Shown here: positions 54,334 to 64,000 of the stretch, piece after piece
How positions within the stretch are numbered: the stretch's first letter is position 1
How the letters are laid out: each line of letters starts with the position of its first letter
NCBI RefSeq assembly: GCF_050003625.1
Contig: NC_134398.1
Location: 60,907,641-60,971,640 of the forward strand
Origin: Haematobia irritans
Taxonomy: Eukaryota; Arthropoda; Insecta; Diptera; Muscidae
Length of the DNA stretch: 64,000 nucleotides
Reading direction: 5' to 3'
Notes under the pieces: model-generated
What the model was told of the DNA's origin: nothing
Database searches by the model: none
Seen by the model: the letters and a program-made list of their open reading frames with translations, nothing else
Position numbers and translations under genes: made by a program

Positions 54334-54650
54334 TATCCTAATTTTAATTTTATAGATCCTCGATTTAAAGCCACTCAATTACATAAAACACGTATTTATT
54401 TTAAAGAAGCGGCATCTGTGGATCTTAGTACTCTTTTTTTAAGTACACGAAGTTATACATCTCCGTCCAAAAGCACTGCATCGGAAGTGGAAAGAACTTC
54501 ATGGGGGATTCCAGGATGCTTGTTGACTTGTCCAAAAGGACTGTATCGGAAGTGGGAAAACTTGATGAGGGATTCCGGGATGCGCTTTAAAAGAAATGTT
54601 TGTGGAACAACTTCAATTTTTTTTGCTGGGAGATAGTGGTAAAATGGCAT
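54334..54650 (+). pseudogene. Possible hAT transposase remnant with an internal tandem duplication
   Basis: The frame reads LYPNFNFIDPRFKATQL followed by KEAASVDLSTLFLS, recalling the LDPRFK region of hAT-family transposases, and a related fragment lies at 21,262. The 3' part is a tandem duplication: GTCCAAAAG..GGATGC at 54,465-54,519 and 54,530-54,583 (55 and 54 bp, 10-bp spacer). A diverged relative of the second half is at 62,712-62,815. Only this one motif supports the hAT call. Confidence 0.28.
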
Positions 54651-54964
54651 ATTTAGTAATATTTTATTTTAGGCGTAGTTCTACAATCGAAACGTTAGCT
54701 TTTTTAATTTAGTAGCGTTCATCCTCCATATTTTTAGAGATCATACCATATTTTTGGTGATTTTTTTAGTATGTGCAAGAGGACTAGTTTCTTTTAAAGA
54801 AACCAAATAATCGAGATGTTGCACTAAGGATAAATCTAACACGCAATTCACTCTTAAGTTTTAGATTTTGTGTACTTGATGCTAAGAAAAAAATAATTTA
54901 CAAATTTGTTCACTTTTCGGCATCGTTTAATTGAAAGTCTTTCATAACCGTGTTAACCGCAACG

Positions 54965-55278
54965 GGAGCCACCGTTGTGCAATGGTTGCATACACAAGGT
55001 CGTGGGTTTGATTCCTGCTTCGACCGAACACCAAGAAATTTTTCAGCGATGGATTATCCCACATCAGTAATGCTGGTGAAATTTCTGAGTGTTTCTATAA
55101 GTGGTTTCACTACAATGTGGAACGCCGTTCGGACTCGGCTATAAAAAGGAGGTCCCTTGTCGTTGAGCGTAATATGGAATCGGGCGCACTCAGTGATAAG
55201 AGAGAAGTTTACCAATGTGGTATCACAGTGAACTGAATAGTCTATGTGAGCCTGATACATCGGGCTGTCACATAACCT
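54965..55278 (+). mobile_element. tRNA-headed SINE, copy 5, promoter damaged
   Basis: Flanked by a 10-bp TSD AACCGCAACG (54,955-54,964 and 55,279-55,288). Body and LINE-like tail are complete. The head has lost about 14 bases between the A box and the anticodon-like region (GGTTGCATACAC instead of GGTTAGCATGCC...) and the A box carries a substitution. Confidence 0.85.
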
Positions 55279-55304
55279 AACCGCAACGTACAATTCCAAA
55301 TTCC

Positions 55305-55590
55305 ATCTCGATTTCAAGTAGAAATTATGTCTTGTTTCAAGTAATAAAGGTCTTTAAGATAAAATCTTGAATGACACCTTCTAATTTTGAATGCTTTTTA
55401 TCTCTATAGCCAAGCTACAAAAAAAAAATCATAGAAGTTAAGAACGATTTCTATAGTACATAATAAGTGGGTTAGACTTATTAAAGTCAAGTCGACCTCA
55501 GTCCAATGGAATTTTCTTCTATGTAAAGATAATAATTTTAAAATCAAATCGGCTAAACGTTTTCTCAAATTAAAGACTTTTTATCACCGA
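55305..55590 (+). repeat. AT-rich MITE-like fragment
   Basis: CTCGATTTCAAGTAGAAATTATGTCTTG resembles 57,066-57,095 (CTCGATTTCAAGTAGAAATTATGTTGTG), so both belong to one AT-rich dispersed family. The right boundary is unclear. Confidence 0.35.
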
Positions 55591-55737
55591 AGTGCTCGGG
55601 TTGTATCGAACACCCCATGTTTAATTATTGGCATTATTACGCATATAAAATTTATTTTACCTTGGACCTAAGGGCGATTAGCTTAAACCAATCAAATTGG
55701 CTTCCTATCTCTTATGTAGTACCCATGTAGTATTCAC

Positions 55738-56190
55738 ACCCTCAAAAAAATCGCTTCTGTAACATATACCCCAAACATATTTTGCTTCAAACATATATAT
55801 TTTCACCATTGGTCCAAACAAAATATTGTTTGTATTGTTCAAACATATTATATTTCACCTTAGGCATACACTTGTAGAAGAAAATTTTAATGAAATGTTC
55901 TTTGTGAATATATAATTTTAAGGCGCCAATTGGTTACTTCCATTCTTTTAATTGCAGCATACTCTCTAGGTCTCTCTTTCTTAACACATATGTGTTTATA
56001 GTCTATTTCTAAATTAATATATTTTTGCATCCAAACATATTATATTTACAAAAATTTCATGTCCCAAACATGTTATGCTAGTTTATGAACATTATGTGCT
56101 TACACTTAAAAATATTGCGTTAAACAATTTGAGTTCCAAACATATAACTTTTACACCCAAACATTTGAAAAACAGTATTTTTCGTCCGTG
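55738..56190 (+). mobile_element. CAAACATAT-rich MITE, uninterrupted copy
   Basis: Begins CACCCTCAAAAAAATCGC and ends ATTTTTCGTCCGTGCATG. It contains more than seven CAAACATAT/CAAACATGT motifs and the landmark AAGGCGCCAATTGGTTAC. It is the intact reference for the split copy at 7,137-9,497. No gene. Confidence 0.65.
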
Positions 56191-57059
56191 CATGTGATAT
56201 TTTTTTTTTAATTTGAAATGCAATACAAACTTTAGTTAATTAAATTGTTACAACTTCAATTATTCCCTCATAAAAAATTGCACTTTACCTTTGCCACCAT
56301 GTAAGTTATATTGTCTATCGCTTAATAACAAAAGTTGATTATTTTTCTAGATTTAAAACAACAATAAATGTTCATTAAAACATTAGTTAATTTACTTTTG
56401 TTTCACATTCCGTATAATGCACCTGTACCGTGTCCATGATCCGTTGCCCTTTCTTTGTGAATATGTATGAACATTTGTATGTTTTTGCAAATGGGTGCAT
56501 GGTACATCTCTTGGTTATTTGTATTCACTTGTTTCGGTACAGATCCTGTGTCGGAGAGGTTTCCATACATTTGTAACCCATATTCCCTCAACACTAAATG
56601 TCAACACTAAGAATAACACACTGGGAAACATACTCCTACTGCAGCCAACCGGAATGTCAACATAAAAAAAAGAAAACCCTAACCCGACAACAACAGCGAA
56701 GTAGTATTGTGGCCATAAGTGATTATGGAGGATGGTATGGGAAGATTTCAATAATACAGCAGCAAACAGATTTGAAAGTTCTTTACTTTTAATGAACATA
56801 CAAAAGTTATTTTCTAGAGATTGACTTAATTTTCGTTTCTCAAGTTATTTTGAGGTTCCCACGATTTTATCATTACACTAACGATGTTGGTATTGATTTC
56901 GAGCGGAGAATTCAATTATTGATATCTTTAAGACATAATTATCTTATAAATTTGAGTTTAACGTTCTTGATTCTAGGAAACAAATTTAAATTTATTCGTT
57001 TTTTCAGCTTTTTTCTTTGTGTACTACCAAAGTCAGTCAAAAACGTATTAACGAAATTT
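56191..57059. other. Unassigned DNA
   Basis: No gene supported. Overlapping 63-94 aa frames at 56,403-56,799 have no recognisable domain. Confidence 0.4.
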
Positions 57060-57400
57060 CCCAATTGAGACTCGATTTCAAGTAGAAATTATGTTGTGTT
57101 TTTAGTAAAAATGAAATTCTGAAAGTTATCTACTGTTTGTGAACACTATTTTGGTTTTTAGTAAAGAAACAAAAAGTAAACTAACATAAGCAGAAATTAA
57201 TTAATTTGGAAGAATTTTTCTGGATTTTTAAAACTGAATCAGAATTATTTTAAGTCGAGTCATTTAACTATAAAGAGAAAACGATTTTTTGAAAAGTTTA
57301 TCAACTTTTGGTCGATTAAAAAACATTTATATCACAAAAACGCAGCTTCCATGATAAGCAAATTTGCATTCGTATTTTAGGGATACCAAATTTTTGGCAT
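57060..57400 (-). mobile_element. AT-rich MITE, CACTGAAAAAA family, truncated
   Basis: The right part read inverted (GGTATCCCTAAAATACGAATGCAAATTTGC, then AAACTTTTCAA) parallels the start of the copy at 63,722 (AAAATACGAATGCAAATTTTGC, AAACTTTTCAATG). Termini are lost. Confidence 0.4.
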
Positions 57401-57804
57401 TACATGTAATGCGATCGAATCAACTTCTTGGCTCTTTTCAGTGTAGCTTTTTTGTGCATCGGTATGCTTTTGCATTGTTTGGAATTTCAATAGATTTAGT
57501 ACAATATCATTTTTTTCATTTTCAATAAATGTTTCATTCGTTCTTGCTCCGTTCACAAACATATTTTCTACCAATCCGGTGTAGATTTCGGTCAGACCTT
57601 GTCTTCACTGTTTTGGGCCATTTCTAGTGTTATTACCGTTGTTTGTCCAAATTTTGTCCAAAAAACAGCCAATTTCTATTTTTTATAGTAATTTTATATT
57701 TACTATGAATTTCGTATTAGTTATACATAAATAAATGCTGGATGGCTCTACTAATACTCAATTGTGGTCTTCCAGACAAATATAAATCAATCACTTACAC
57801 TATC

Positions 57805-58150
57805 GGAGCCACCGTGGTGCAATGGTTAGCATGCCCGCCTTGCATACACAAGGTCGTGGGTTCGATTCCTGCTTCGACCGAACACCAAAAAGTTTTTCAG
57901 CGGTGGATTATCCCACCTCAGTAATGCTGGTGACATTTCTGAGGGTTTCAAAGCTTCTCTAAGTGGTTTCACTGCAATGTGGAACGCCGTTCGGACTCGG
58001 CTATAAAAAGGAGGTCCCTTGTCATTGAGCTTAACATGGAATCGGGCAGCACTCAGTGATAAGAGAGAAGTTCACCAATGTGGTATCACAATGGACTGAA
58101 TAGTCTAAGTGAGCCTGATACATCGGGATGCCACATAACCTAACCTAACC
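57805..58150 (+). mobile_element. tRNA-headed SINE, copy 6
   Basis: A full-length copy starting GGAGCCACCG with intact A box (57,815-57,825) and B box (57,859-57,869), complete body and tail with three CCTAA pentamers. Flanks give a 9-bp duplication with one mismatch (TACA-C/A-TATC at 57,796-57,804 and 58,151-58,159). Together with copy 4 it is the copy most likely to be recent. Confidence 0.88.
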
Positions 58151-58464
58151 TACAATATCACGCTTGACTTTAAGTACGAATATTAGTATTTCTAAATGCA
58201 ATAGATCAAAATGCTTGTATATGTTTGTAAATAATAAAAGAACTGTCACTAGAATAAACCTGTTAGCTATCAAACAAGCGGTTTAGAAATGATAGTAACC
58301 TGAAATTGGTTGCAATACATTTCAGTCACTGTGTATATGGCCAATATGCTATCAAATACTTATATTCAAACTCCAGGATCATAAGGACTACAATGTGTTA
58401 ATGGCAATCAAGTTCAATAAAAATAAAATGGTTATAGTTTTTTTATTAAAAACATTAATTAACA

Positions 58465-59491
58465 TATACCCTGCGCCACACTGTGGAACAGGGTATTATA
58501 AGTTAGTGCCTTTGTTTGCAACACCCAGAAGGAGACGAGATAGACACATGTTGTCTTTGGCAAAAATGCTCAGGGTGGGCTCCTGAGTCGATATAGCCAT
58601 GTCCGTCTGTCCGTCAGAGTTTTACCCTAATTTGCACATGAAGAACAATTAGTACTATAGTCAAGTGTGCCAAACTATAGTCAAGTGTGCCAAATTTGGT
58701 TGAAATCGGTTCAGATTTAGATATAGCTCCCATATATATCTTTCGCCCGATATGGACTAATACGGTCCCAGAAGCCAGAGTTTTACCCCCATTCGGTTGA
58801 AATTTTGCACTAGGAGCACAATTAGTAGTGTAGTCAAGTGTGACAAATTTTATTGAAATTGGTTCAGATTTAGATATAGCTCCCATATATATCGTTCGCC
58901 CGATTTACACTCATATGACCACAGTGGCCAATCTTTTTCTCTGATTTAATTGAAATTTTGCACAGGGAGTAGAATTAGCATTGTAGCTATGCGTGCCAAA
59001 TTTGGTTGAAATCGATTCATATTTAGATATAGCTCCCATATATATGTTTTTCTGACTTCGACGAAAATGGTCAAAATACCAACATTTTCCTTGTAAAATC
59101 GCCACTGCTTAGTCGAAAAGTTGTAAAAATGACTCTAATTTTCCTAAACTTCTAACACATCTATATCGAGCGATAAATCATAAATAAACTTTTGCGAAGT
59201 TTCCTTAAAATTGCTTCAGATTTAAATGTTTCCCATATTTTTTTACTAACATTGTGTTCCACCCTAGTGCATTAGCCGACTTAAATTTTGAGTCTATAGA
59301 TTTTGTAGAAGTATATCAAATTTTGTCCAGATTGAGTGATATTTAAATATATGTATTTGGGACAAACCTTTATATATAGCCCCCAACACATTTGACGGAT
59401 GTGATATGGTATTGAAAATTTAGATCTATAAAGTGGTGCAGGGTATAATATAGTCGGTCCCGCCCGACTTTAGACTTTCCTTACTTGTTTT
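58465..59491 (+). mobile_element. Helentron-like element, family 1, internally shortened
   Basis: 5' end ATACCCTGCGCCACACTGTGG..GGGTATTATAAG; CAACACCCAGAAGGAGACG; GAGTCGATATAGCCATG; CCGTCTGTCCGTC. It then jumps to AGAGTTTTACCC, skipping the GTGAACACA part found in the 31.8-kb copy, and repeats ATAGTCAAGTGTGCCAAA twice at the junction. Fewer central units are present. 3' end GGGTATAATATAGTCGG-TCCCGC-CCGAC and TTTAGACTTTCCTTACTTGTTTT. The 90-aa minus-strand frame is a repeat artefact. Confidence 0.8.
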
Positions 59492-60440
59492 ATATTAATA
59501 ATTGGAATTTTTAAGTAAGGAACTCTTTAAAAACTCTAAAAATATTGAGTAACCTATAATTTCTAGACCACCCACGTGCATTTGAACCAAGTACGTAACA
59601 TGTAGTAAGACTATGTAATAATAAATACGAGTGTCCCCGTGCCCGAGTGTGTCACTTAAAATGAGAGCTAACATTATTATTTTGTATTCATATACGAAGG
59701 AAAAAGGATATAAACGAATTACAAACATGTACCCTCGAGTGTGTGGGCAAATGGGAATGAGTGCATGAGTTCATATACACATGTATCAGAAACATCTGTG
59801 GTTTTAACCGACTCTGGTCCCCCACCAACCCATTGAATGAGCGAAGTAAACGAAAGAATGAAAGTTCTGTTTACAGCGGAGTGCAAAGGAATTGAAAATA
59901 AATAGAGAAAAACCAGGACATGGAAACAAGTTTAATTGCAAGAAGGATTGTTTTTGTTTAAATTTTTATATTGTACGTTATTGTTGTGGACAAATATTGT
60001 AACTAGTTAGTGGTTGTTGTTTGCTAGATGATGATACACATGGTTGTTTCATGGTATATAATGTTGCCGTTTTCATTGTTCTCTCGTTGGTGGTGATCAT
60101 CATCATCATCATCATCATCATCGTCATCACGAGATAGTGGTGAGAATGACATCTTTCTTTATTGTTGCAGAGTAACAATGTTGATGCTATTGGTATTGTT
60201 TTTATGCACTTCTTGGTGACGATTTTGCTGCCAGATAGGAACCAAGTTGGATTGGTTGTTACTATATTATGCTATTGTTTATAATTCAAGTTTTATGTAC
60301 AGTTGTGTATCTCTTCAATCTGAGGTTTTCATTTTTAATAAAGGTGTTGGGGCATTGTTTGAAAATTAAGAAGATGCTGAAAGAGGTTCCATGAGAGATT
60401 TTTTTTCTTTTTTCATTTACACTTTGTAATTTAGGTTTCT
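59492..60440. other. Unassigned DNA
   Basis: No supported gene. 59,500-60,330 lacks recognisable repeats except a CAT microsatellite. Confidence 0.4.
60097..60130. repeat. (CAT)n microsatellite
   Basis: About nine ATC/CAT triplets followed by CGTCATC. It gives a methionine run in the minus-strand frame. Confidence 0.85.
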
Positions 60441-60499
60441 CTGAGGATTATAAGCTCAAGCTGTTCAAATTTGGAGAAAAATGGAAGATCATTTGATTT

Positions 60500-61289
60500 T
60501 GAAGACTTAAACATCTATACGGGGGATGGGGAAGCAATTCGAAGCCCAATTCATCGTTCTCAATGACTTGTGGCACGGTGCGTTGTCTTGGTGGAACAAC
60601 ACTTTTTTCATATGGGGCCGTATTGCCACGATTTCGACTTTCAAACGCTCCAATAACGGCATATAATAGTCACTGTTGATGGTTTTGTCCCTTCTCAAAA
60701 AACAGAGGCCATTACTTTGCCATTGTCACATATCGACGGAAAAACTCGGGTGTATTACGAGTTAACAGCTGCAAACACCGCTTAGAATCATCAACACGTT
60801 GTTGTTTTTGGTCAAATGTGAGCTCGCGCGGCACCCATTTTGCACAGAGCTTCCGCATATCCAAATATTGATGAATGATATGACCAACACGTTCCTTTGA
60901 TATCTTTAAGGCCTCTGCTATCTCGATCAACTTCATTTTACGGTCATTCAAAACCATTTTGTGGATTTTATTTGATGTTTTCGTCGACAACCACCTCTTT
61001 CGGGAGTCAACTGCGTTCACCATCGTCCGTGCTCATTTCACCACGCTTGAATTTTGCATACCAATCAATTATTGTTGATATCCCTGGGGCAGAGTCCGGA
61101 AACTCATTATCAATCCAAGTTTTTGCTTCCACCGTATTTTTTCCCTTCAGAAAACAGTATTTTATCAAAACACGAAATTCCTTTTTTCCATTTTTTCACA
61201 ATAACAAAAGTTGCTTCACAAAAGACGCTCTATCTCACAAACTAATTGACTTACATACGTCAAATTTTGACACGAATCATTTGAAGTTT
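60500..61289 (-). pseudogene. mariner transposase, internally deleted
   Basis: Minus strand. The N-terminal part (from about 61,180) has the helix-turn-helix and linker, including WIDNEFPDSA-like and RVGHIIHQYLDMRKLCAKWV (about 60,850), then FFRRYVTM at 60,722, where the family normally continues with DETW. Here the sequence jumps to KVMAS-like codons and then KTINSDYYMPLLERLKVEI and HQDNAPCHKS (60,560). The first catalytic Asp (DETW) is deleted and the third (in YSPDLAPSD) is absent, as the frame degenerates to FPIPRID; only the second Asp (HQD) remains. Frameshifts and stops are present, so the element is inactive. The left TIR was not found. Confidence 0.85.
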
Positions 61290-61321
61290 GGGAGCCACCG
61301 TGGTGCAATGGTTAGCATGCC
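61290..61321 (+). mobile_element. SINE head fragment abutting the mariner remnant
   Basis: Thirty-two bases of the SINE head (GGGAGCCACCG through the A box to TTAGCATGCC) with no anticodon-like region, B box, body or tail. It starts at the apparent edge of the mariner remnant, so a deletion probably removed the rest. Confidence 0.7.
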
Positions 61322-61960
61322 ATCAGCTTAATCTTTTAAAGAAATTTATCCCTAATATTTTGTATATTGAGTATCCTAAATTTCAACAAGTGAATATCCA
61401 CTCTTTTTCGCATGGCAATCTAACACCGAAAAAATATTGTCATAAATACAAAAACGTCTTGTCTTTAAAACTAATATGTATTTATTAGCTGCAAATAAAG
61501 ACTGCTACAATGCTTTATTAATTGACCAATGCGCTATGGGCGGAAAACGCAAAACAGCGGCAAAAAGTCAAATTTTCAAAATGAAAAATTGGAGAGTACA
61601 AATCTAAAGTTAATTTAAAACTTGGCAACCTTGTTCAGGAGAAAAAGGCTGCCAATGTTTACCTAAATTTATGCAAGTTGCGTGTAATCAAGGAGAGCAA
61701 AAATTTGAATAAAGAAAACTTTTAAATGTAGATTCTAAGAGGAGGTTTAGTAGTTCAAAATGTTGTAAACACTTTAAAAATATTTTTATTTTTGAACTTG
61801 AATTTGTGGATTCAAAAGTGCTGTTTATATGTGAAAATTTTAGTACATACGTATATTTGCGAGGAATAGAACTAGAAATGTTAACGATTGTTAATGAATA
61901 TTTTTGCTTATAATTGTTCGTGAGAAAGTATACTTTTACGTACTGTAAAGTTTGTCTGCC
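61322..61960. other. Unassigned AT-rich DNA
   Basis: No supported gene. CGCTATGGGCGGAAAACGC..CAGCGGCAAAAAG at 61,530-61,567 has an inverted relative at about 62,645-62,690, possibly two ends of an unidentified element. Confidence 0.35.
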
Positions 61961-61964
61961 CATC

Positions 61965-62310
61965 ATATAGTCAAATTTGGGAAAATCGGGTGATACATAT
62001 ATATGGGAGCTATATCTAAATCAGAATCGAATTTGATGAAATTTTGCACACTTTAAGGGTAATATAAAAAATTACTTTGTGTTAAATTTGAAGACAATCG
62101 GGTAGTATATAAGCGCAGTATGGACTCATTTGTCGAAATCGGGCGATACATGTATATGGGGGCTATATCTAACTTAGATCCAATTTTTTCGAAATTCAAC
62201 AGTGTTTGTCCTTTGACCAAGATAACATGTTGTACCAAATTTTATCAAAATCGCTTAATAATTGCGACCGGAATCCTGCGAACAACAAACACAGACGAAC
62301 GGAATTAGAG
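61965..62310 (-). mobile_element. Family 1 Helentron-like fragment (two units)
   Basis: Two central units read inverted; the marker TATGGG-A/G-GCTATATCTAA occurs at 62,002 and 62,155, again 153 bp apart. It ends near CGAACGGAATTAG without a recognisable 5' or 3' terminus. Confidence 0.6.
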
Positions 62311-63721
62311 TTAGGTACCGAAGAAAGTGATTTTGATGGTTAATATTTGTTTAATATTAATTAATAAAATTAATTTAATAAAATGACAACTGGTTTATAC
62401 TTTTTACATCAAGTTCTGGGGATAATGCGCTTTCTTAATAAGGAAAATAAGCAAGTATAAATTAAACTCCATCTAAGAGTATATTCTATAGTACTCCAAG
62501 TGGAATTACAATTTCGACCCCTCTATAGTAACACGCCTGGAATAAGGGGGATTGACTCCCTTTTTGTTGGTAACATTTGATTTTGATAAGTTATATCGAT
62601 ATGTAGTATCGCCAAACATGATAGGCGATACTACATTGATTGTAAATAATTTTTGCCGCAAATTTTCAATTTCCGCCCATAGTGCAGTGGCAAAATTTTC
62701 TTTAAACAAGTAACAAAGAAGTTCATTAAAAGTGGATAAATTTGATAGAGGATCTAGGGATGTTCTTAAAAATAAATATTTGTGAAACAACTTTAAATTT
62801 TTTGTAGGATGAGCTAGGTTTTCTATTTTGTATTACAAATTGCAGACCTTCCATTCAATTGACCCAATATACACATAGATTAAGTAAACGAAGTGAAAAC
62901 ACAACCAAAATCAAAAATCATTACTTAATACTTAATACAATAAAAAATAAGTACGTGACCTGGGTTTTATTGTCAATGAATTTTATGAAACCTTTATACT
63001 ATTTTCATTATCTTACACAGTGTAATTAAGTGCAATATAGTTTTACTTTGGTTTATCTTTCTTTTGTTTAAGTTGCAAAGTTTATCAAAATAAACAAAAA
63101 ACTGCATAACCCCTCCGCTTTCACTTTCATTTAATAGAAACCTGAATCTGATATACGATTTGAATTATGTCCTTTTATTGAAAAACACTTTAACGCTATT
63201 ATATTCGCCCCGAGGATACACAGACCCCGATTCCTTTTTTTCTCTCATTTGCATGTGTCTTTTATATCCAATCGTTATACTCCACTGTTATTTAAATGTT
63301 TTATAATTGTTATTAATTACTTATTAATAGCTCGAAGCAATATTCAAATAATAGTTTATTATCAGTATTGATTATATGTGTAACTAACATATTTTATGTC
63401 TCTCAGGAGGGGGAAATTTATTGAAAAGGAGGGAAATTATTAATCAGTGTGCATGGTTTATACACATAAAAAAAATGTTTACTCAAAAACGAATATTTAG
63501 ATCAAAATGTTCTTTTCGTTTTAAAGTTGTCCCCCTAAAGGCTACTAAAATTTAATTTATGATACCCGTTGTCACGTTTGTCTCCAACGAAAGTTGTTTG
63601 TGCTTATATAAATGTTTTTAACAACAAACGAAAATACTCGTTTCCAAGAAAAGAACACAATTGTATGTAGGTATCCATAATATTTTCAATTCGAAGAACT
63701 GGCAATAGGTCGGTCTTTCCA
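62311..63721. other. Unassigned AT-rich DNA
   Basis: No gene supported. 62,712-62,815 resembles the second half of the possible hAT remnant at 54.5 kb (AAAGTGGATAAATTTGAT..GGATCTAGGGATG..TTGTGAAACAACTT). The 83-94 aa minus-strand frames have no recognised domain. Confidence 0.4.
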
Positions 63722-64000
63722 CACTGAAAAAAATATTGTCGTGAGGTCAAAGATTTCATGTCTTTAAAATACGAATGCAAATTTTGCTTAGCATAGAAGA
63801 CGCATTTCTCTAATATAAAGTTTTTTCCTTGTCCAAATGTCGATAAACTTTTCAATGAAGTCGTATTGTCCTTATAATTAAGTGATTTGACTTAAAATGG
63901 GTATCATAACATGAAAGAAAAACTGTTGGGGTTAAGGTCAACTTGACTTTAATAATTCAGAAAAATTCTTTAAATTTAATGAAATTGTCTTTAAATTTGT
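63722..64000 (+). mobile_element. AT-rich MITE, CACTGAAAAAAATATTG family, cut by window end
   Basis: Starts ACACTGAAAAAAATATTGTCG, GAGGTCAAAGATTTCATGTC, GAATGCAAATTTTGC, then TTATAATTAAGTGATTTGAC and GGTTAAGGTCAACTTGACTT. The right end lies outside the window. Shares its first 100 bp with the copy at 27,791. Confidence 0.6.

Overview
The window reads as repeat-dense intergenic or intronic DNA from a higher fly, most likely a calyptrate and probably a muscid (the Musca/Stomoxys/Haematobia type). It is AT-rich and full of tRNA-headed SINEs and of relatives of the Drosophila DINE-1/INE-1 non-autonomous Helitron/Helentron repeats. It also holds a mariner remnant, RNase H-bearing LINE copies and many terminal-inverted-repeat (TIR) elements. 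No confident host protein-coding gene is visible. Most long open frames are by-products of repeats.

Layout. 0-10 kb: a Helentron-like (HINE) 3' end carrying a SINE at its T-tract, a 1.1-kb foldback element, a SINE with a perfect target-site duplication (TSD), a possible first-exon end (5.5 kb), and a three-level nest (7.1-9.5 kb). 10-21 kb: a LINE 3' end split by an 802-bp TIR element, then two tandem HINEs (12.99-16.50 and 16.6-21.17 kb). The first holds a TIR element that itself holds a HINE fragment. The second is split by a 3-kb element. 21-32 kb: an element with internal repeats, a PIF/Harbinger-like MITE inside a larger inverted-repeat element, a SINE, a minus-strand HINE, a TA-flanked MITE, and the best LINE copy (29,219-31,078, minus strand, 12-bp TSD). 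31-34 kb: a HINE inserted into another HINE at T/T. 34-39 kb: a mostly transposon-poor stretch with GAGA-rich DNA and a perfect 21-bp hairpin, then AT-rich MITEs. 39.9-42.6 kb: the second copy of the 3-kb element. 43-51 kb: a 166-bp-arm palindrome, a SINE, a pogo/Tigger-like MITE and a LINE 3' end. 52-64 kb: a HINE carrying an eight-unit 153-bp tandem array, two more SINEs, another full HINE, an internally deleted mariner and further MITEs.

How the parts relate. The SINE has a tRNA-like pol III head (A and B boxes), a body and a 3' tail. The tail is the same sequence as the 3' end of the RNase H LINE and ends in CCTAA pentamers, so the SINE is probably mobilised by that LINE. Three HINE families keep a central tandem unit of about 153 bp although their sequences have diverged. 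Their 5' ends carry a TATACCC/GGGTATA inverted repeat and a CCGTCTGTCCGT tract, and their 3' ends a small GC hairpin followed by CTTGTTT.

The most unusual item is the 3-kb element present twice in the same orientation (17.64-20.68 and 39.86-42.59 kb). Its minus strand carries a series of short exon-like cassettes with acceptor and donor sites. The last two join in frame in the second copy and end at a stop codon. Each copy has its own later insertion whose empty site is preserved in the other copy.
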